Positions 34,803 to 43,902 are shown, counted from the stretch's first letter. The stretch is DNA of 64,000 nucleotides from Halohasta salina (GCF_024178165.1 NZ_JAMZIE010000001.1:496001-560000), one strand, 5' to 3'. Made by a program: numbers and translations. The notes: generated from the sequence alone by a model not told the origin.

Positions 34803-35759
34803 TCAGCCGATCAGCGGCGTGTGGTCACCATCACGTGTGTGCAGTTCGGGATACATCGAAAACCGGTCGTATCGGCGGGCCTCACGGAACTTTCCGAACC
34901 CGAGACGGCGGTACGGTTCGGGTGGGACGACACCCATTTTGACGAAACAGTCCCGGATCTGGCATCGAAGGTGGTAGTCGAGGAACCCCCGGAACGCGGC
35001 AAGCGACGCGGGCGCATACGGGAGGAGTTCGAGTCGTGTGTCTGCCTGCCGGTCGAACGGATCATCGGCTGCTGCGACTTCGTGTCGACCCTGTCGATTC
35101 GGATAGCCGACGTGAATCCCCGAGACGGCACTGACCGTGAGATCGGTGTCGCGTGGATCAACACCGGGATCCTCGTGGAAGTCATCACTGAACGACTGCC
35201 AGCGGTCGAGGTCGGCGTCCGAGAGTTCGGATACTGGACGGACCTCGGTGTTGTCTTCAAGCGAGATTCCGTAGGCCGTCGCTAGCTCGCGGGCCCGATC
35301 GGTGATGGATGTCTCGGAGAGATCGAGACCGAGATAGATGTCCTGTTCGTAGACGACCCCATTCGGCTTCCGGACGGCCGATGGGAGTTCGACCGGCCGG
35401 TCGACGGGGTCGTGGTGGCTCCGGATCTGGGTGTGGAGTGCGCCGAAAAACTGCTCGAACTCGGCCGGCGAGAGGCTATCGATAGCCTGCCGGACGGCTT
35501 CGATATAGGCCGGGTTGTCGGTGTGGTCGACTGCCTCATAGCCCCGCTCGGCGAACACGTAGTATCTGGTGTATCGCCGCGCCTGATTGTTGTGTTCGTT
35601 GTCTTCGGCGGTGCGCTTGCTGGCATCGTCTGCGTACGCCTCACATTGGTGATACAGGATATCTCCTGTCTCATCCATCTCGATTAGATGCTCAGCACCA
35701 TTATTGTCTATAACACTCAGACCAATTCTCTCTGATTCACCTGTTATTATTGCATCCAT
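34803..35759 (-). CDS. Unknown protein paired with the DUF4157 gene
   Basis: 318 residues, not recognised. No signal peptide or membrane helix. The sequence is acidic, with an ordered-looking beta-rich start (ESERIGLSVIDNNGAEHLIEMD), a helical middle (YIEAVRQAIDSLSPAEFEQFFGAL) and a C-terminal LRCQIRDCF and EPYRRLGFGKFREARRYD. Its start is six bases downstream of the DUF4157 stop, so the two are probably one operon. Position after a DUF4157 effector-like gene suggests an immunity protein, an adaptor or a second cargo, by inference only. Upstream codons (about 35640-35770) are AT-rich compared with the genome, suggesting transfer. Confidence 0.75.
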   Translation of the reverse strand: MDAIITGESERIGLSVIDNNGAEHLIEMDETGDILYHQCEAYADDASKRTAEDNEHNNQARRYTRYYVFAERGYEAVDHTDNPAYIEAVRQAIDSLSPAEFEQFFGALHTQIRSHHDPVDRPVELPSAVRKPNGVVYEQDIYLGLDLSETSITDRARELATAYGISLEDNTEVRPVSELSDADLDRWQSFSDDFHEDPGVDPRDTDLTVSAVSGIHVGYPNRQGRHEVAAADDPFDRQADTRLELLPYAPASLAAFRGFLDYHLRCQIRDCFVKMGVVPPEPYRRLGFGKFREARRYDRFSMYPELHTRDGDHTPLIG

Positions 35760-35765
35760 AATTTT

Positions 35766-37034
35766 TCACCGTCGACTTTGTGCATCGCCCGTGGGCGTGC
35801 CACCATGATTCTCTCTGGCCGCGACGAGCTCTTCGTACATTTCGGCCATCTCGTGGTACATCTCTTCGAGTCGGTCGGCTTCGCCACCGGGGCGGTTGGT
35901 GATGAGTGAACCGATCGTCTCCTTGGCGAGATCACCGGAGATCGCGCTGGCCATTCCGACGACTGCGCCGCCAGCGCCCGCGATGGCCGAGCCGGGACCG
36001 AGAACCGATCCCGCAGTCGCTCCGGCCGCAAAGCCGGCAGCACCCTTCGTTGCGACCGCCGGCAGGTCGACTCCCTCCGTGGCTCCGGGCGTGGCTTCGA
36101 GCATCGTCTCCATCAACTGTTCCTGCCGCTGTTCGGTGTGTTCCACGCGCGTTTCGAGATCGTCGACCGCCTCGTAGAGCATCCCGCCCTTCGCCGAGCG
36201 CTGAACGTGCATCGCACAGCCCATCCGATTGACGACGACAGGCCCGTCTTCCATGACCTGCTGGGCGACCTCCTCGGCCTCGCGTTCGAGGGCGGGATCG
36301 GGGTCGACCTCCAACGCCATATCGTCCTGCGGCAACATCGACACTGCGCCATCCGTCTGCTGTCTCACGTGTGCCAACTCGTGAGCCAGCACGTGCTGGC
36401 CCTCCAGCGATCCCGGATCGTACTCGCCGGCATTGAACGCGACATGATTGCCGACGGTGAACGCGCGGGCGTTGATCGCCTCGCAGGCTGCGGCGGCCTG
36501 CGGGCCAGTGTGAATCTGTACGTCGCTAAACGACTCCCCCATCCGATCCTCCATCGCCCGCTGGATCGAGCTATCGAGCGACCGGCCAGTCGACGAGATC
36601 ACATCCCGAACCGAATCGGGCACACCCGTCTCTCCAGCCCGATCGGTGTCGTCGACGGCTTTCTCGCTCCGCAGTACGGATCGGCGGTTCTGTCGTTCGA
36701 TATTCGTTGGTACCGCCGAGGGGCGCTCGGCCTGTCGCTCGCGGAAGGCCTCCATGTCACGGGTCTTGCCCATGATATCGGTCGGCATCCCCTCGTCGAC
36801 CCACTCGTGGACGTGCTGGCCGTAGGTCGACTCGTGGGTCTGCAACCGCTGGAGCGTCCGATGGTCGGGAATCGTCATTTCGAAGTGTTGTTCGCCCTGC
36901 TCGATGTCGTTCGTCCAGATCCCTGACGACTGTTGGTGTGACTCCTGTGGAGTCGATCCGTGTTGTCGAGTAGTCCGAGCTACCGAACTCGAGCTGGCAG
37001 TGGTTTCCGTCCGATCGAATGAGCGAAACCCCAT
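35766..37034 (-). CDS. DUF4157 (eCIS core) domain protein, putative effector
   Basis: 422 residues. Residues 1-60 are Ser/Gln-rich and likely disordered. Residues about 138-228 form the DUF4157/eCIS-core domain (VPDSVRDVISSTGRSLDSS, then FSDVQIHTGPQAAAACEAIN and FTVGNHVAFNAGEYDP), ending in the zinc-protease-like motif HELAH (His218, Glu219, His222). Residues 280-312 are helical; 327-362 form a Gly/Ala-rich hydrophobic stretch (GAAGFAAGATAGSVLGPGSA region) resembling a glycine-zipper membrane segment; 383-408 is a short coiled coil. DUF4157 is strongly associated with extracellular contractile injection systems. No tail-sheath or baseplate genes are in the window, so this is a cargo/effector or orphan. 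Confidence 0.83.
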   Translation of the reverse strand: MGFRSFDRTETTASSSSVARTTRQHGSTPQESHQQSSGIWTNDIEQGEQHFEMTIPDHRTLQRLQTHESTYGQHVHEWVDEGMPTDIMGKTRDMEAFRERQAERPSAVPTNIERQNRRSVLRSEKAVDDTDRAGETGVPDSVRDVISSTGRSLDSSIQRAMEDRMGESFSDVQIHTGPQAAAACEAINARAFTVGNHVAFNAGEYDPGSLEGQHVLAHELAHVRQQTDGAVSMLPQDDMALEVDPDPALEREAEEVAQQVMEDGPVVVNRMGCAMHVQRSAKGGMLYEAVDDLETRVEHTEQRQEQLMETMLEATPGATEGVDLPAVATKGAAGFAAGATAGSVLGPGSAIAGAGGAVVGMASAISGDLAKETIGSLITNRPGGEADRLEEMYHEMAEMYEELVAARENHGGTPTGDAQSRR

Positions 37035-37124
37035 GGAGAGACTCTACAGTGGCGTGCCACCGTCATCCTATTTGAAATATCGGGGGTGAAAAACAGTCGA
37101 CAGCGCGCTCGGTGCTGTTCGTCG

Positions 37125-37168
37125 CTACTCGTCGGTGCCGAGAATCCCGCGGTGGGTCATCGCTTCGG
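37125..37168. repeat. fumC 3' end, right copy of direct repeat
   Basis: Intact partner of the 34745-34788 repeat, same orientation, 2380 bases away. Includes the stop codon and last twelve or so codons of fumC. The perfect 19-base core is 37132-37150. Confidence 0.8.
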
Positions 37169-38534
37169 GATCGAGTACCTCGTCGGCCTCCTCGGGCGTG
37201 AGGTATCCCTCGTCGACGGCCACTTCGCGGACCGTCTTCCCCTCGGCGAGCGCCTTCTTGGCGACTTTCGAGGCCTTGTCGTAGCCGATCGCGGGGTTGA
37301 GCGCCGTTGCGAGGGCCATCGACTGTTCGACCTGCTCGGCGCAGTACTCCTCGTTGGCTTCGAGTTTGTCGACGAACCGCTCGGCGAAGATCTCCGAACC
37401 GTTCGCAATGAGTTCGGCCGACTGGAGGAAGTTGTGGGCGAGCACCGGTTTGTAGAGGTTGAGATCGATCTGCCCCTCGCTCGCGCCCGCGGAGACGGCG
37501 GCGTCGTTGCCGACGACCTGTTTGTGGAGCTGGTTGACCGATTCGGCGACCACCGGGTTGATCTTGCCGGGCATGATCGATGAGCCGGGCTGGTTTTCGG
37601 GCTGTTCGATCTCGCCGAGCCCGTTGCGCGGCCCCGAGGCGAGGAGTCGGAGGTCGTTGGCGATCTTGTTCAGGGAGCCAGCGACGGTCCGGAGCGCGCC
37701 GTGGGCCTCTGACATCGCGTCGTGAGCGGCCTGTGCCTCGAAGTGGTTGTCGGCCTCGCGGAACTGGAGACCGGTCTCCTCGGACATATATTCCGCGGCG
37801 CGCTCAGGGAACTCGGGGTGGGTGTTGAGCCCGGTGCCGGTCGCGGTCCCGCCGAGGGCGAGTTCGCCGAGATGGTCTTGGATGTTCTCGGCGCGAGCGA
37901 TCCCCTTCTCGATCTGAGCGCGGTAGCCGCCGAACTCCTGGCCGAGTCGGACCGGGGTTGCGTCCTGCAGGTGGGTTCGGCCCGTCTTGACGACGCCGTC
38001 GAATTCGTCTTCCTTCTCGCCGAGCGATTCGGCGAGTGTTTCGAGCGCCGGAACCACGTCCTTGGCGACCGCTTCGAGCGCCGAGACGTGCATCGCGGTC
38101 GGGATCACGTCGTTGCTGGACTGGCCGTAGTTGACGTGGTCGTTGGGGTGGACGACGCGGTCGCCAATCTCGTGGCCCATGATCTCGGCGGCGCGGTTGG
38201 CGATGACCTCGTTGGCGTTCATGTTCGAGGAGGTGCCCGAGCCGGTCTGGAAGATGTCGACCGGGAACTGGTCGTCGTGGTCGCCGGCGATGACCTCGTC
38301 GGCGGCGTCGACGATGGCCTCGGCAATGTCGTCGTCCAGCAGGCCGAGATCGCGGTTGGCCTGTGCGGCGGCCTTCTTGACGATGCCGAGCGCGCGGACG
38401 AAGCGTCGACCGAACGCGATCCCCGAGATGGGGAAGTTCTCGACGGCGCGCTGGGTCTGTGCGCCCCAGTAGGCGTCCGCGGGAACCTGCATCTCTCCGA
38501 GACTGTCGGCTTCGGTTCTGAACTCGTCGGACAT
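37125..38534 (-). CDS. fumC: Class II fumarate hydratase
   Basis: 469 residues. The signature GSSIMPGKINPV lies near residue 320, and other conserved blocks (THLQDATPVRLGQEFGGY, TGTGLNTHPEF) are present. Cytoplasmic TCA-cycle enzyme converting fumarate and malate. A TATA-like GCTTTTACC about 29 bases upstream of the start suggests a leaderless transcript. Its 3' end (37125-37168) is the intact copy of the repeat bordering the DUF4157 module, and the module lies immediately downstream. Confidence 0.95.
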   Translation of the reverse strand: MSDEFRTEADSLGEMQVPADAYWGAQTQRAVENFPISGIAFGRRFVRALGIVKKAAAQANRDLGLLDDDIAEAIVDAADEVIAGDHDDQFPVDIFQTGSGTSSNMNANEVIANRAAEIMGHEIGDRVVHPNDHVNYGQSSNDVIPTAMHVSALEAVAKDVVPALETLAESLGEKEDEFDGVVKTGRTHLQDATPVRLGQEFGGYRAQIEKGIARAENIQDHLGELALGGTATGTGLNTHPEFPERAAEYMSEETGLQFREADNHFEAQAAHDAMSEAHGALRTVAGSLNKIANDLRLLASGPRNGLGEIEQPENQPGSSIMPGKINPVVAESVNQLHKQVVGNDAAVSAGASEGQIDLNLYKPVLAHNFLQSAELIANGSEIFAERFVDKLEANEEYCAEQVEQSMALATALNPAIGYDKASKVAKKALAEGKTVREVAVDEGYLTPEEADEVLDPEAMTHRGILGTDE

Positions 38535-38558
38535 ACGCGGCCCAACGCGGGATTCCGG

Positions 38559-38567
38559 GGTAAAAGC
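38559..38567 (-). promoter_or_regulatory. TATA-like element of fumC
   Basis: On the minus strand the sequence reads GCTTTTACC and is centred about 29 bases before the fumC start at 38534, a standard distance for a leaderless archaeal transcript. Confidence 0.5.
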
Positions 38568-38595
38568 TACTGATCTTCCCGGAGTCTGGGACCGA

Positions 38596-38859
38596 TTAGG
38601 CCGTCTCCTCGGTGTACTCCTCGGGGGTGTAGGTCTTGAGTTCGATGGCGTGGATGTCGGTCGTCATCGCCTCGCCGAGGGCGTCGTAGACGAGTTGGTG
38701 TTGGGCGACGAGGCGCTTGCCCTCGAAGGCCGGCGAGACGACCTCGGCGGCGTAGTGGGCGTCCTCGAACTCCTCGTCGACCGCGCGCGGTCGACTCACC
38801 GTCGCCTCGGCGTCCTCGATCCCCGCTTCGATCGCGGCCTCGATATCGGCTGCGTTCAT
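38596..38859 (-). CDS. BolA family protein
   Basis: 87 residues. VVSPAFEGKRLVAQHQLVYDALGEAM matches the BolA motif with the conserved Arg, His and the C-terminal IHAIELKTYTP. BolA proteins bind glutaredoxins and Fe-S cluster intermediates or act as regulators. Located 62 bases upstream of fumC on the same strand, so the two may be co-transcribed. Confidence 0.9.
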   Translation of the reverse strand: MNAADIEAAIEAGIEDAEATVSRPRAVDEEFEDAHYAAEVVSPAFEGKRLVAQHQLVYDALGEAMTTDIHAIELKTYTPEEYTEETA

Positions 38860-38913
38860 GGCTGGACGTTGGGGCCGACCACTAAAAACGGCAGGCTTCG
38901 GGCGGTCATGGGC

Positions 38914-40023
38914 TCACTCGTTGACGATCGTCCCACCGAGGTAGCTATCGATCTTGTCGGTCGACTTCTGGATGCGCTTCGAAAACGTGAGCACCCGCTG
39001 GCCCTCGACTCGCCGATCCTGTTCGATGTCCAGCGTCAGCCCCTGCTCGCGGAGATGCTCCAGTAAGGCGTCGACGACCCGCGGGTCGGCGCGAACCGTG
39101 TGGCGCTCGCCGAGTCGCTCGCCCCCGTCGACCGCCTCGATGGCCTCGGTCATCGGCACGAGTAGCGACTCGCCGACGCCGTGGGCGCGCGCCCGTCGCT
39201 CCGCCTCAGTGTCGGCGAACTCGACCGACTGGAACCCTTCGCGGATGAGCCGCCGGAAGGAGAAATCCCGGCCGTAGTCGAACGGGAGGCCAAAGGCGAA
39301 GGCCAGATCGCCCTGATTGGCCGCCGAGGTGGTGTATTTCAATTGTTGGCCGCCGTCGATCGTCTTCATTACGATTCCCTCGCGGTCCCGCTCGTCGAGA
39401 TCGTCTATGGTCTCGGGCGTCGACTCGACCGCCTCGCTGGGCGTATAGATCCCGAACAGGTCGACCTGCGGAATCCCGAGGTCTGCACAGGCTGCGCGCC
39501 GATCTTCCACCGGCAGCGACTCGCCGCTGACGCGCTCGCGGATGTCGAACGCCCGGAAGGCGATCGAGTCGACATCGTAGCAGTCGGCGGTCGTGTAGGG
39601 GTTTTCGGGGCCGATCATCTCACCGCAGAGCATTCGGTCGGGATGCTGCTCGAAAAAGCGGTCGACGGGGAGTAGCGTCCTGACCTTGTGCGTCGTAAAC
39701 GGACAGACGATCCCGCTGCGCGTGAAGGCCAGCACGTCGCCCTCGATGCGGGCCACGCGGACGTTGTAGCCGTTGAGCTTCTCCTCGACGGCGATCTCGC
39801 GGTCGAAATGCTGGGGGATTCCCTCGTCGAGCACCAGACAGCGGGGGATCTTCGGAAAGCCACGAACTACGGTTCCGGCGACCAGTACGGTCCCCTTCTC
39901 GACGGCCTTGCGGTAGTCGGGCAGTCGACGGTACTCCCGACCCGCGTAGCTGTCGTCGTGGAACTGCTCGGCGAGGTCGGCGAACCGCTCCCGAGACAGC
40001 CCGAGTTGGTCGTGGTACTCCAT
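38914..40023 (-). CDS. ATP-dependent RNA ligase (Pab1020/Rnl3-like)
   Basis: 369 residues from the ATG at 40023 (MEYHDQLGLSRE); an in-frame ATG at 40053 is also possible. The nucleotidyltransferase motif I EEKLNGYNVRV supplies the adenylated Lys. MLCGEMIGPENPY and EGIVMKT correspond to motifs III and IV. Archaeal homologs are dimeric ligases that circularise or join RNA; the natural substrate is unclear. It is head-to-head with the RNA-ligase-partner PIN gene across a 130-base gap, a pairing seen in other archaea. Confidence 0.88.
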   Translation of the reverse strand: MEYHDQLGLSRERFADLAEQFHDDSYAGREYRRLPDYRKAVEKGTVLVAGTVVRGFPKIPRCLVLDEGIPQHFDREIAVEEKLNGYNVRVARIEGDVLAFTRSGIVCPFTTHKVRTLLPVDRFFEQHPDRMLCGEMIGPENPYTTADCYDVDSIAFRAFDIRERVSGESLPVEDRRAACADLGIPQVDLFGIYTPSEAVESTPETIDDLDERDREGIVMKTIDGGQQLKYTTSAANQGDLAFAFGLPFDYGRDFSFRRLIREGFQSVEFADTEAERRARAHGVGESLLVPMTEAIEAVDGGERLGERHTVRADPRVVDALLEHLREQGLTLDIEQDRRVEGQRVLTFSKRIQKSTDKIDSYLGGTIVNE

Positions 40024-40153
40024 GACATAACCCACGCCGTCGACACCCATCAATCTCCTCGCCGTTCCCTCGCTGTCGTGCGAATTTCAGGAATCGAATC
40101 CAGTTCGACGGACGGATCTGGAGCTACAAACCGACGGGGGTTGAGGTCGACAT

Positions 40154-40846
40154 ATGGACCGCTCGTTCAAACAACGGTTCGTCCTCGATACGTCGCTGTT
40201 CATCACCGAGGAGATCCGTCGCGACGAGGAAACGCTGGAGGAGGCCATCGACAGGCTGCTGGATCTGATCGCGGCCGCGCGGCTGGAGCTGGACATCTCC
40301 TGTCACATGCCGCCGTCGATCCACAGCGAACTGACGACGATGCTCGACGCCCGGGGTGTGTCGGCGTCGACCCAGTCGACACTCACCACGTGGGTCATCC
40401 GCAAGCATCCCGACCGATACACAGTCTCGATTCCAGCCGACGTGGTCTATCGGTTCGTCGACGAGATGAGCGACCGCGTGGATCGAGGGCTCCGCGTTTC
40501 GGAGGAGGCCGTCCGCCGGGCCGAGACCTCGGGTGACGAGCCGGTCGCGGACCACGACCACATGACCGAGGTCGACGCCGTAATCTCGGATCTCCGGGAT
40601 CGCTACCGGCGGGCGCTCCGGCAGGGGGTCCTCGACTCGCGGGAGGATTTCGACCTTCTGATTCTGGCCCGCGAACTCGATGCTGGCGTCGTCACCGAGG
40701 ACACGGGCATCATCGCGTGGACCGAGGACTTCGGGCTCCGATACCTCCGTGGGCAGGATTTCCCGCCGCTGCTCTACGATTATCTGGAAGCGGTCGACGC
40801 CCTCGACCGACTCGATCATCCCCGCCCGCAAGACGAAGGGGGCTAA
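40154..40846 (+). CDS. RNA ligase partner protein (PIN domain)
   Basis: 230 residues. The N-terminal [13 protein letters not shown] and late [20 protein letters not shown], with spaced acidic residues, identify a PIN-like ribonuclease fold. This is the family named RNA ligase partner because it is found next to archaeal RNA ligase genes. A nuclease acting before ligation is inferred. Divergent from the ligase; its end overlaps the convergent FEN-1 stop by four bases. Confidence 0.88.
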   Translation: MDRSFKQRFVLDTSLFITEEIRRDEETLEEAIDRLLDLIAAARLELDISCHMPPSIHSELTTMLDARGVSASTQSTLTTWVIRKHPDRYTVSIPADVVYRFVDEMSDRVDRGLRVSEEAVRRAETSGDEPVADHDHMTEVDAVISDLRDRYRRALRQGVLDSREDFDLLILARELDAGVVTEDTGIIAWTEDFGLRYLRGQDFPPLLYDYLEAVDALDRLDHPRPQDEGG

Positions 40847-41823
40847 CTCCAGCGATCCAGCCCGGTCTGGACGACCGAGGATTCGATGCGCTCGAAGCCG
40901 CGTTCGACCTCGCTCTCGTCGACTTCCCACTCCTCGGTCACATACTCACGGGCAGCAGACAGATCAGGGTTGATGTCGGTATCGTACTCGTAGTCGTCCG
41001 TCACCGGCGGATCGAAAAACAGCTCACGAATCCGGTCGGCGAACTCAATATGGTCGCCACGGGCCTCCAGGACCGCGAACAGATCGCCGTGTTCCTTGAT
41101 CAGTTTGATCGCCGTCTTGGGGCCGATCCCGTTGATTCCCTCGTTGAAGTCGGTGCCGCAGAGCATGGCGGCGTCGACCAACTGCTCGTAGCTGATGTCG
41201 TGGTTGTCGAGAGTCGGCTGGAGTTCCATCAGTTCGGGATGGCCCTTGCTCGTCAGCCCCCGCAGGGTTCGGGGTGCGCCAAAGAGGAGCGTGTCGTAGT
41301 CCTCGCTGCCGACGTAGTCGGCGTCGCCGATCCGGGTCATGTAGGCGGCCTGGGCCTCGCCCTCGGCGGGCGCGTCGATGTACGGGACATCCATCAGGTC
41401 CAGCAGTTCGCGGCTGGTCTCGTGGATCGTCTCGGTGAGCCGGACCGTCCGGGCCGACAACCGGGCGGCTTCGACCGTGTCTCCGTCTTCCTTGGCCTGC
41501 TCAAGCCGTTCTTCGGCCTCCTTGCGGTTCTCCCGTCGACGCTCGACCTCGTCGTCTTTTAATTCCGTGACGCCACCATCGAACACGAAGACGGGCGTGA
41601 GGTCGTGCTCGAAGAACTTCGGGAGCCCCTGAACGATCCCGACGAGATTGGCGACTTCGGTGCCGTCGTCGGTCGTGTAGATCGAATCGTTGGTCCATTT
41701 GACCGTCGTCGTCAGATACCGATACAGCCAGTTGTGGGCGTCGACCGCGACGACGTTGCCCTCGATGTCGGCGAAGGGGCACTCCGAGAGCGCCGCCAGC
41801 GAGCGAAGATCCGCGTTTCCCAT
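40843..41823 (-). CDS. fen: Flap endonuclease FEN-1
   Basis: 326 residues, normal for archaea. Metal-binding acidic residues appear in [27 protein letters not shown] and [11 protein letters not shown], and the helix-hairpin-helix in [19 protein letters not shown]-terminal QTGLDRW resembles a PCNA-interacting peptide. It removes 5' flaps in Okazaki fragment maturation and repair. Convergent with the RNA-ligase-partner gene; two bases downstream of the GNAT gene. Confidence 0.95.
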   Translation of the reverse strand: MGNADLRSLAALSECPFADIEGNVVAVDAHNWLYRYLTTTVKWTNDSIYTTDDGTEVANLVGIVQGLPKFFEHDLTPVFVFDGGVTELKDDEVERRRENRKEAEERLEQAKEDGDTVEAARLSARTVRLTETIHETSRELLDLMDVPYIDAPAEGEAQAAYMTRIGDADYVGSEDYDTLLFGAPRTLRGLTSKGHPELMELQPTLDNHDISYEQLVDAAMLCGTDFNEGINGIGPKTAIKLIKEHGDLFAVLEARGDHIEFADRIRELFFDPPVTDDYEYDTDINPDLSAAREYVTEEWEVDESEVERGFERIESSVVQTGLDRWS

Positions 41824-41825
41824 GG

Positions 41826-42527
41826 CTACTCGCTGGAGCCCTGCGGATTTGAAACCCCCGAGTCGTCGGTCCCGGTTTGCGAGCGGTCGTTGTCCTCGAC
41901 CGGGTCCGGCGGATCGGCCGCCTCGTGATCGTGCAAAAACGACTCCTCGGCCGCAGACAGCCCGTCTCGACCACGAAACCGGTCGAGACCGCGTTGGTAG
42001 CCCGAGGTCGACACCGCGGCTCGCTGCCCCGTGGGTCGTTGCAGAATCAGTTCGGCGAGTCCCGTCTCACGGCCGGTCGTGCCGAATCCGGCCCGGTAGA
42101 GCGCGTGGTACGAAAAGACGTTGTTGACGGCGATCCGGACCCGGTCGTAGCCGCGATCGAGCGCCTCTGCGGTGACGAACGCCGCGAGCCGCGGCCCGAG
42201 TCGGAGACCGCTGCCGCGGAGGTCGTTGCGAACGGTGAGATACCGGATCCATAGCGTCTCGGCGTCGGTTCGGTCGGCGTTGAACGCGGCAGCCACGAGG
42301 ATATCGGTGTCGAACGCCGCCGCCGAAAGGCCCTCGGGGAGCGACGCGAGGCCGTCGACACCCTGTGGGTCATCGCCGTCCGGCGTGTCGTGGTCGACGG
42401 GTGGCTCGCCACGTGCCACGGCAATACCGGTATTGCCAGTGACGAACTTCCCGGCGTAGCTGAACCGGCGGTAGTCCAGCCGGAGTCGGGGTTCGTCGAC
42501 CGGCCAGCCGAGGAGGGCGAACTCCAT
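41826..42527 (-). CDS. GNAT-like acetyltransferase
   Basis: 233 residues from ATG at 42527 ([13 protein letters not shown]). [21 protein letters not shown] matches the acetyl-CoA loop of GNAT enzymes, and [21 protein letters not shown] the motif B region. A C-terminal acidic Asp/Ser-rich tail of about 40 residues is present. Substrate unknown. Two bases upstream of fen on the same strand, thus co-transcribed. Confidence 0.72.
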   Translation of the reverse strand: MEFALLGWPVDEPRLRLDYRRFSYAGKFVTGNTGIAVARGEPPVDHDTPDGDDPQGVDGLASLPEGLSAAAFDTDILVAAAFNADRTDAETLWIRYLTVRNDLRGSGLRLGPRLAAFVTAEALDRGYDRVRIAVNNVFSYHALYRAGFGTTGRETGLAELILQRPTGQRAAVSTSGYQRGLDRFRGRDGLSAAEESFLHDHEAADPPDPVEDNDRSQTGTDDSGVSNPQGSSE

Positions 42528-42649
42528 ACCAGATGTCGGTGGCCGCACCACAAGAATGGTCGTGTCGGAAGGGGCTTACACGGTCCGTCGACGGCGGTAA
42601 CACTCGTGTCACCGCGTACTCAAGTAGCCGGACCGCCCTATATACAGGC

Positions 42650-43621
42650 ATGACAGACACACCAGCAACGCCGGGCATCCACCACGTCACCTGTATCGCG
42701 GGTGATCCACAGCGCAACATGGATTTCTGGGTCGAGACCCTCGGCCTCCGACTCGTCAAGCGGTCGATCAATCAGGACGATCCGTCGACCTACCACTTCT
42801 TCTTCGCAGACAGGGAGGGCACCCCCGGCACCAGCATGACCTTCTTCCCGTGGGAGAACATGCGCCGGGGAAAGGTCGGCACCGGCCAAGTCTCCCGGAC
42901 CGCCTTCCGGGTCCCCGAGGGGAGCCTCGACTACTGGGAAGCGCGGTTCGACGAGTACGGCGTCGACTATCAGGATCGCGTCGACCGCTTCGGCGAGACA
43001 GTCCTCCCCTTTACCGACCCCGACGGCCTGCCGATCGAACTCGTGGCTGTCGAGATTCCGGACGACGATCCCACGGTGCCGTGGACCGAGTTCGTCCCCG
43101 CGGAACACGCCATCCGCGGCTTCCACTCGGTGACGCTCTGGCTGGGCGATCCGTTCCAGACCGAGGAACTGCTGCGAACGATGGGGTTCGAGGTGGTCGG
43201 CACCGAGGAGTCGCCGGGCGACACGCCGGGCGACGAGCGCACCCGGTTTGCGGCGAGTGGGCTGGTCGGCAAATACGTCGACGTCCTCCCGACCATCGAG
43301 GGCGGCCGGCAGGGCCACGGGACGGTCCACCACGTCGCCTTCCAGACGCCGACCGACGAGGAGCAGGAAGCGATGCGGACGGCCGTCAGCAGACACAGTG
43401 TCCGGCCGACCAACCAGATCGACCGCCACTGGTTCCGGTCGGTCTACTTCCGCGAACCGAACGGCGTGCTGTTTGAACTCGCCACGAGCGACCCGGGGTA
43501 CGACAGCGACGAACCCCTCGACGAACTCGGCGAGCGGCTCGTCCTACCGGGGGAGTTCGGGAGTCGACGCGAGGCGATCGAAGCCGGGTTGACCGACGTG
43601 ACGATCCCGAGAAACGAATAG
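42650..43621 (+). CDS. VOC-family ring-cleaving dioxygenase
   Basis: 323 residues from ATG at 42650 (MTDTPATPGIHHVTCIAG). Two vicinal-oxygen-chelate halves are visible: IHHVTCIAGDPQRNMDFWVETLGL and HSVTLWLGDPFQTEELLRTMGF. The metal-binding HHV, HGTVHHVAFQTP and the C-terminal FREPNGVLFELATSDPG are typical of YkcA/MhqO-like hydroquinone or ring-cleaving dioxygenases. A cytoplasmic Fe(II) enzyme, exact substrate unknown. Confidence 0.85.
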   Translation: MTDTPATPGIHHVTCIAGDPQRNMDFWVETLGLRLVKRSINQDDPSTYHFFFADREGTPGTSMTFFPWENMRRGKVGTGQVSRTAFRVPEGSLDYWEARFDEYGVDYQDRVDRFGETVLPFTDPDGLPIELVAVEIPDDDPTVPWTEFVPAEHAIRGFHSVTLWLGDPFQTEELLRTMGFEVVGTEESPGDTPGDERTRFAASGLVGKYVDVLPTIEGGRQGHGTVHHVAFQTPTDEEQEAMRTAVSRHSVRPTNQIDRHWFRSVYFREPNGVLFELATSDPGYDSDEPLDELGERLVLPGEFGSRREAIEAGLTDVTIPRNE

Positions 43622-43632
43622 GAGCCTGCCGC

Positions 43633-43902
43633 TCAACTCGACAGCGAGTCGGCGGTCCAGCCGGGATCGACGCCGGTGACAGTGATACACTCGGCCCGGC
43701 AGGCCGGACAGAGGTCGGGTTCCACAGCGTCGCCCCGCGGGACGTACACCGCGCCACCGCACTCGATGCAGGCGTCGGCGACGACCGTCACGCAGTCCGC
43801 ACAGACGTTGAAATCGTCGACCGTCAGGTCGCGCAGCGGTTCGAGTTGTTTGTCCAATGTGTACTCGTCGATAACCGTCTGGCAGCTGTGGCACGATTGC
43901 AT
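43633..43902 (-). CDS. Small haloarchaeal zinc-ribbon protein (DUF7571-like)
   Basis: 89 residues from ATG at 43902 (MQSCHSCQTVIDEYTL). CHSC, CADC, CIEC and CPAC provide four Cys pairs for two zinc ions. The spacing and sequence resemble a haloarchaeal family around DUF7571. Function unknown. Convergent with the dioxygenase gene. Confidence 0.66.
   Translation of the reverse strand: MQSCHSCQTVIDEYTLDKQLEPLRDLTVDDFNVCADCVTVVADACIECGGAVYVPRGDAVEPDLCPACRAECITVTGVDPGWTADSLSS

Noticed and set aside
34678-34942. Plus-strand short open frames near the fumC repeat
   Set aside because: No start signals, no family resemblance, and they overlap the decayed fumC end.
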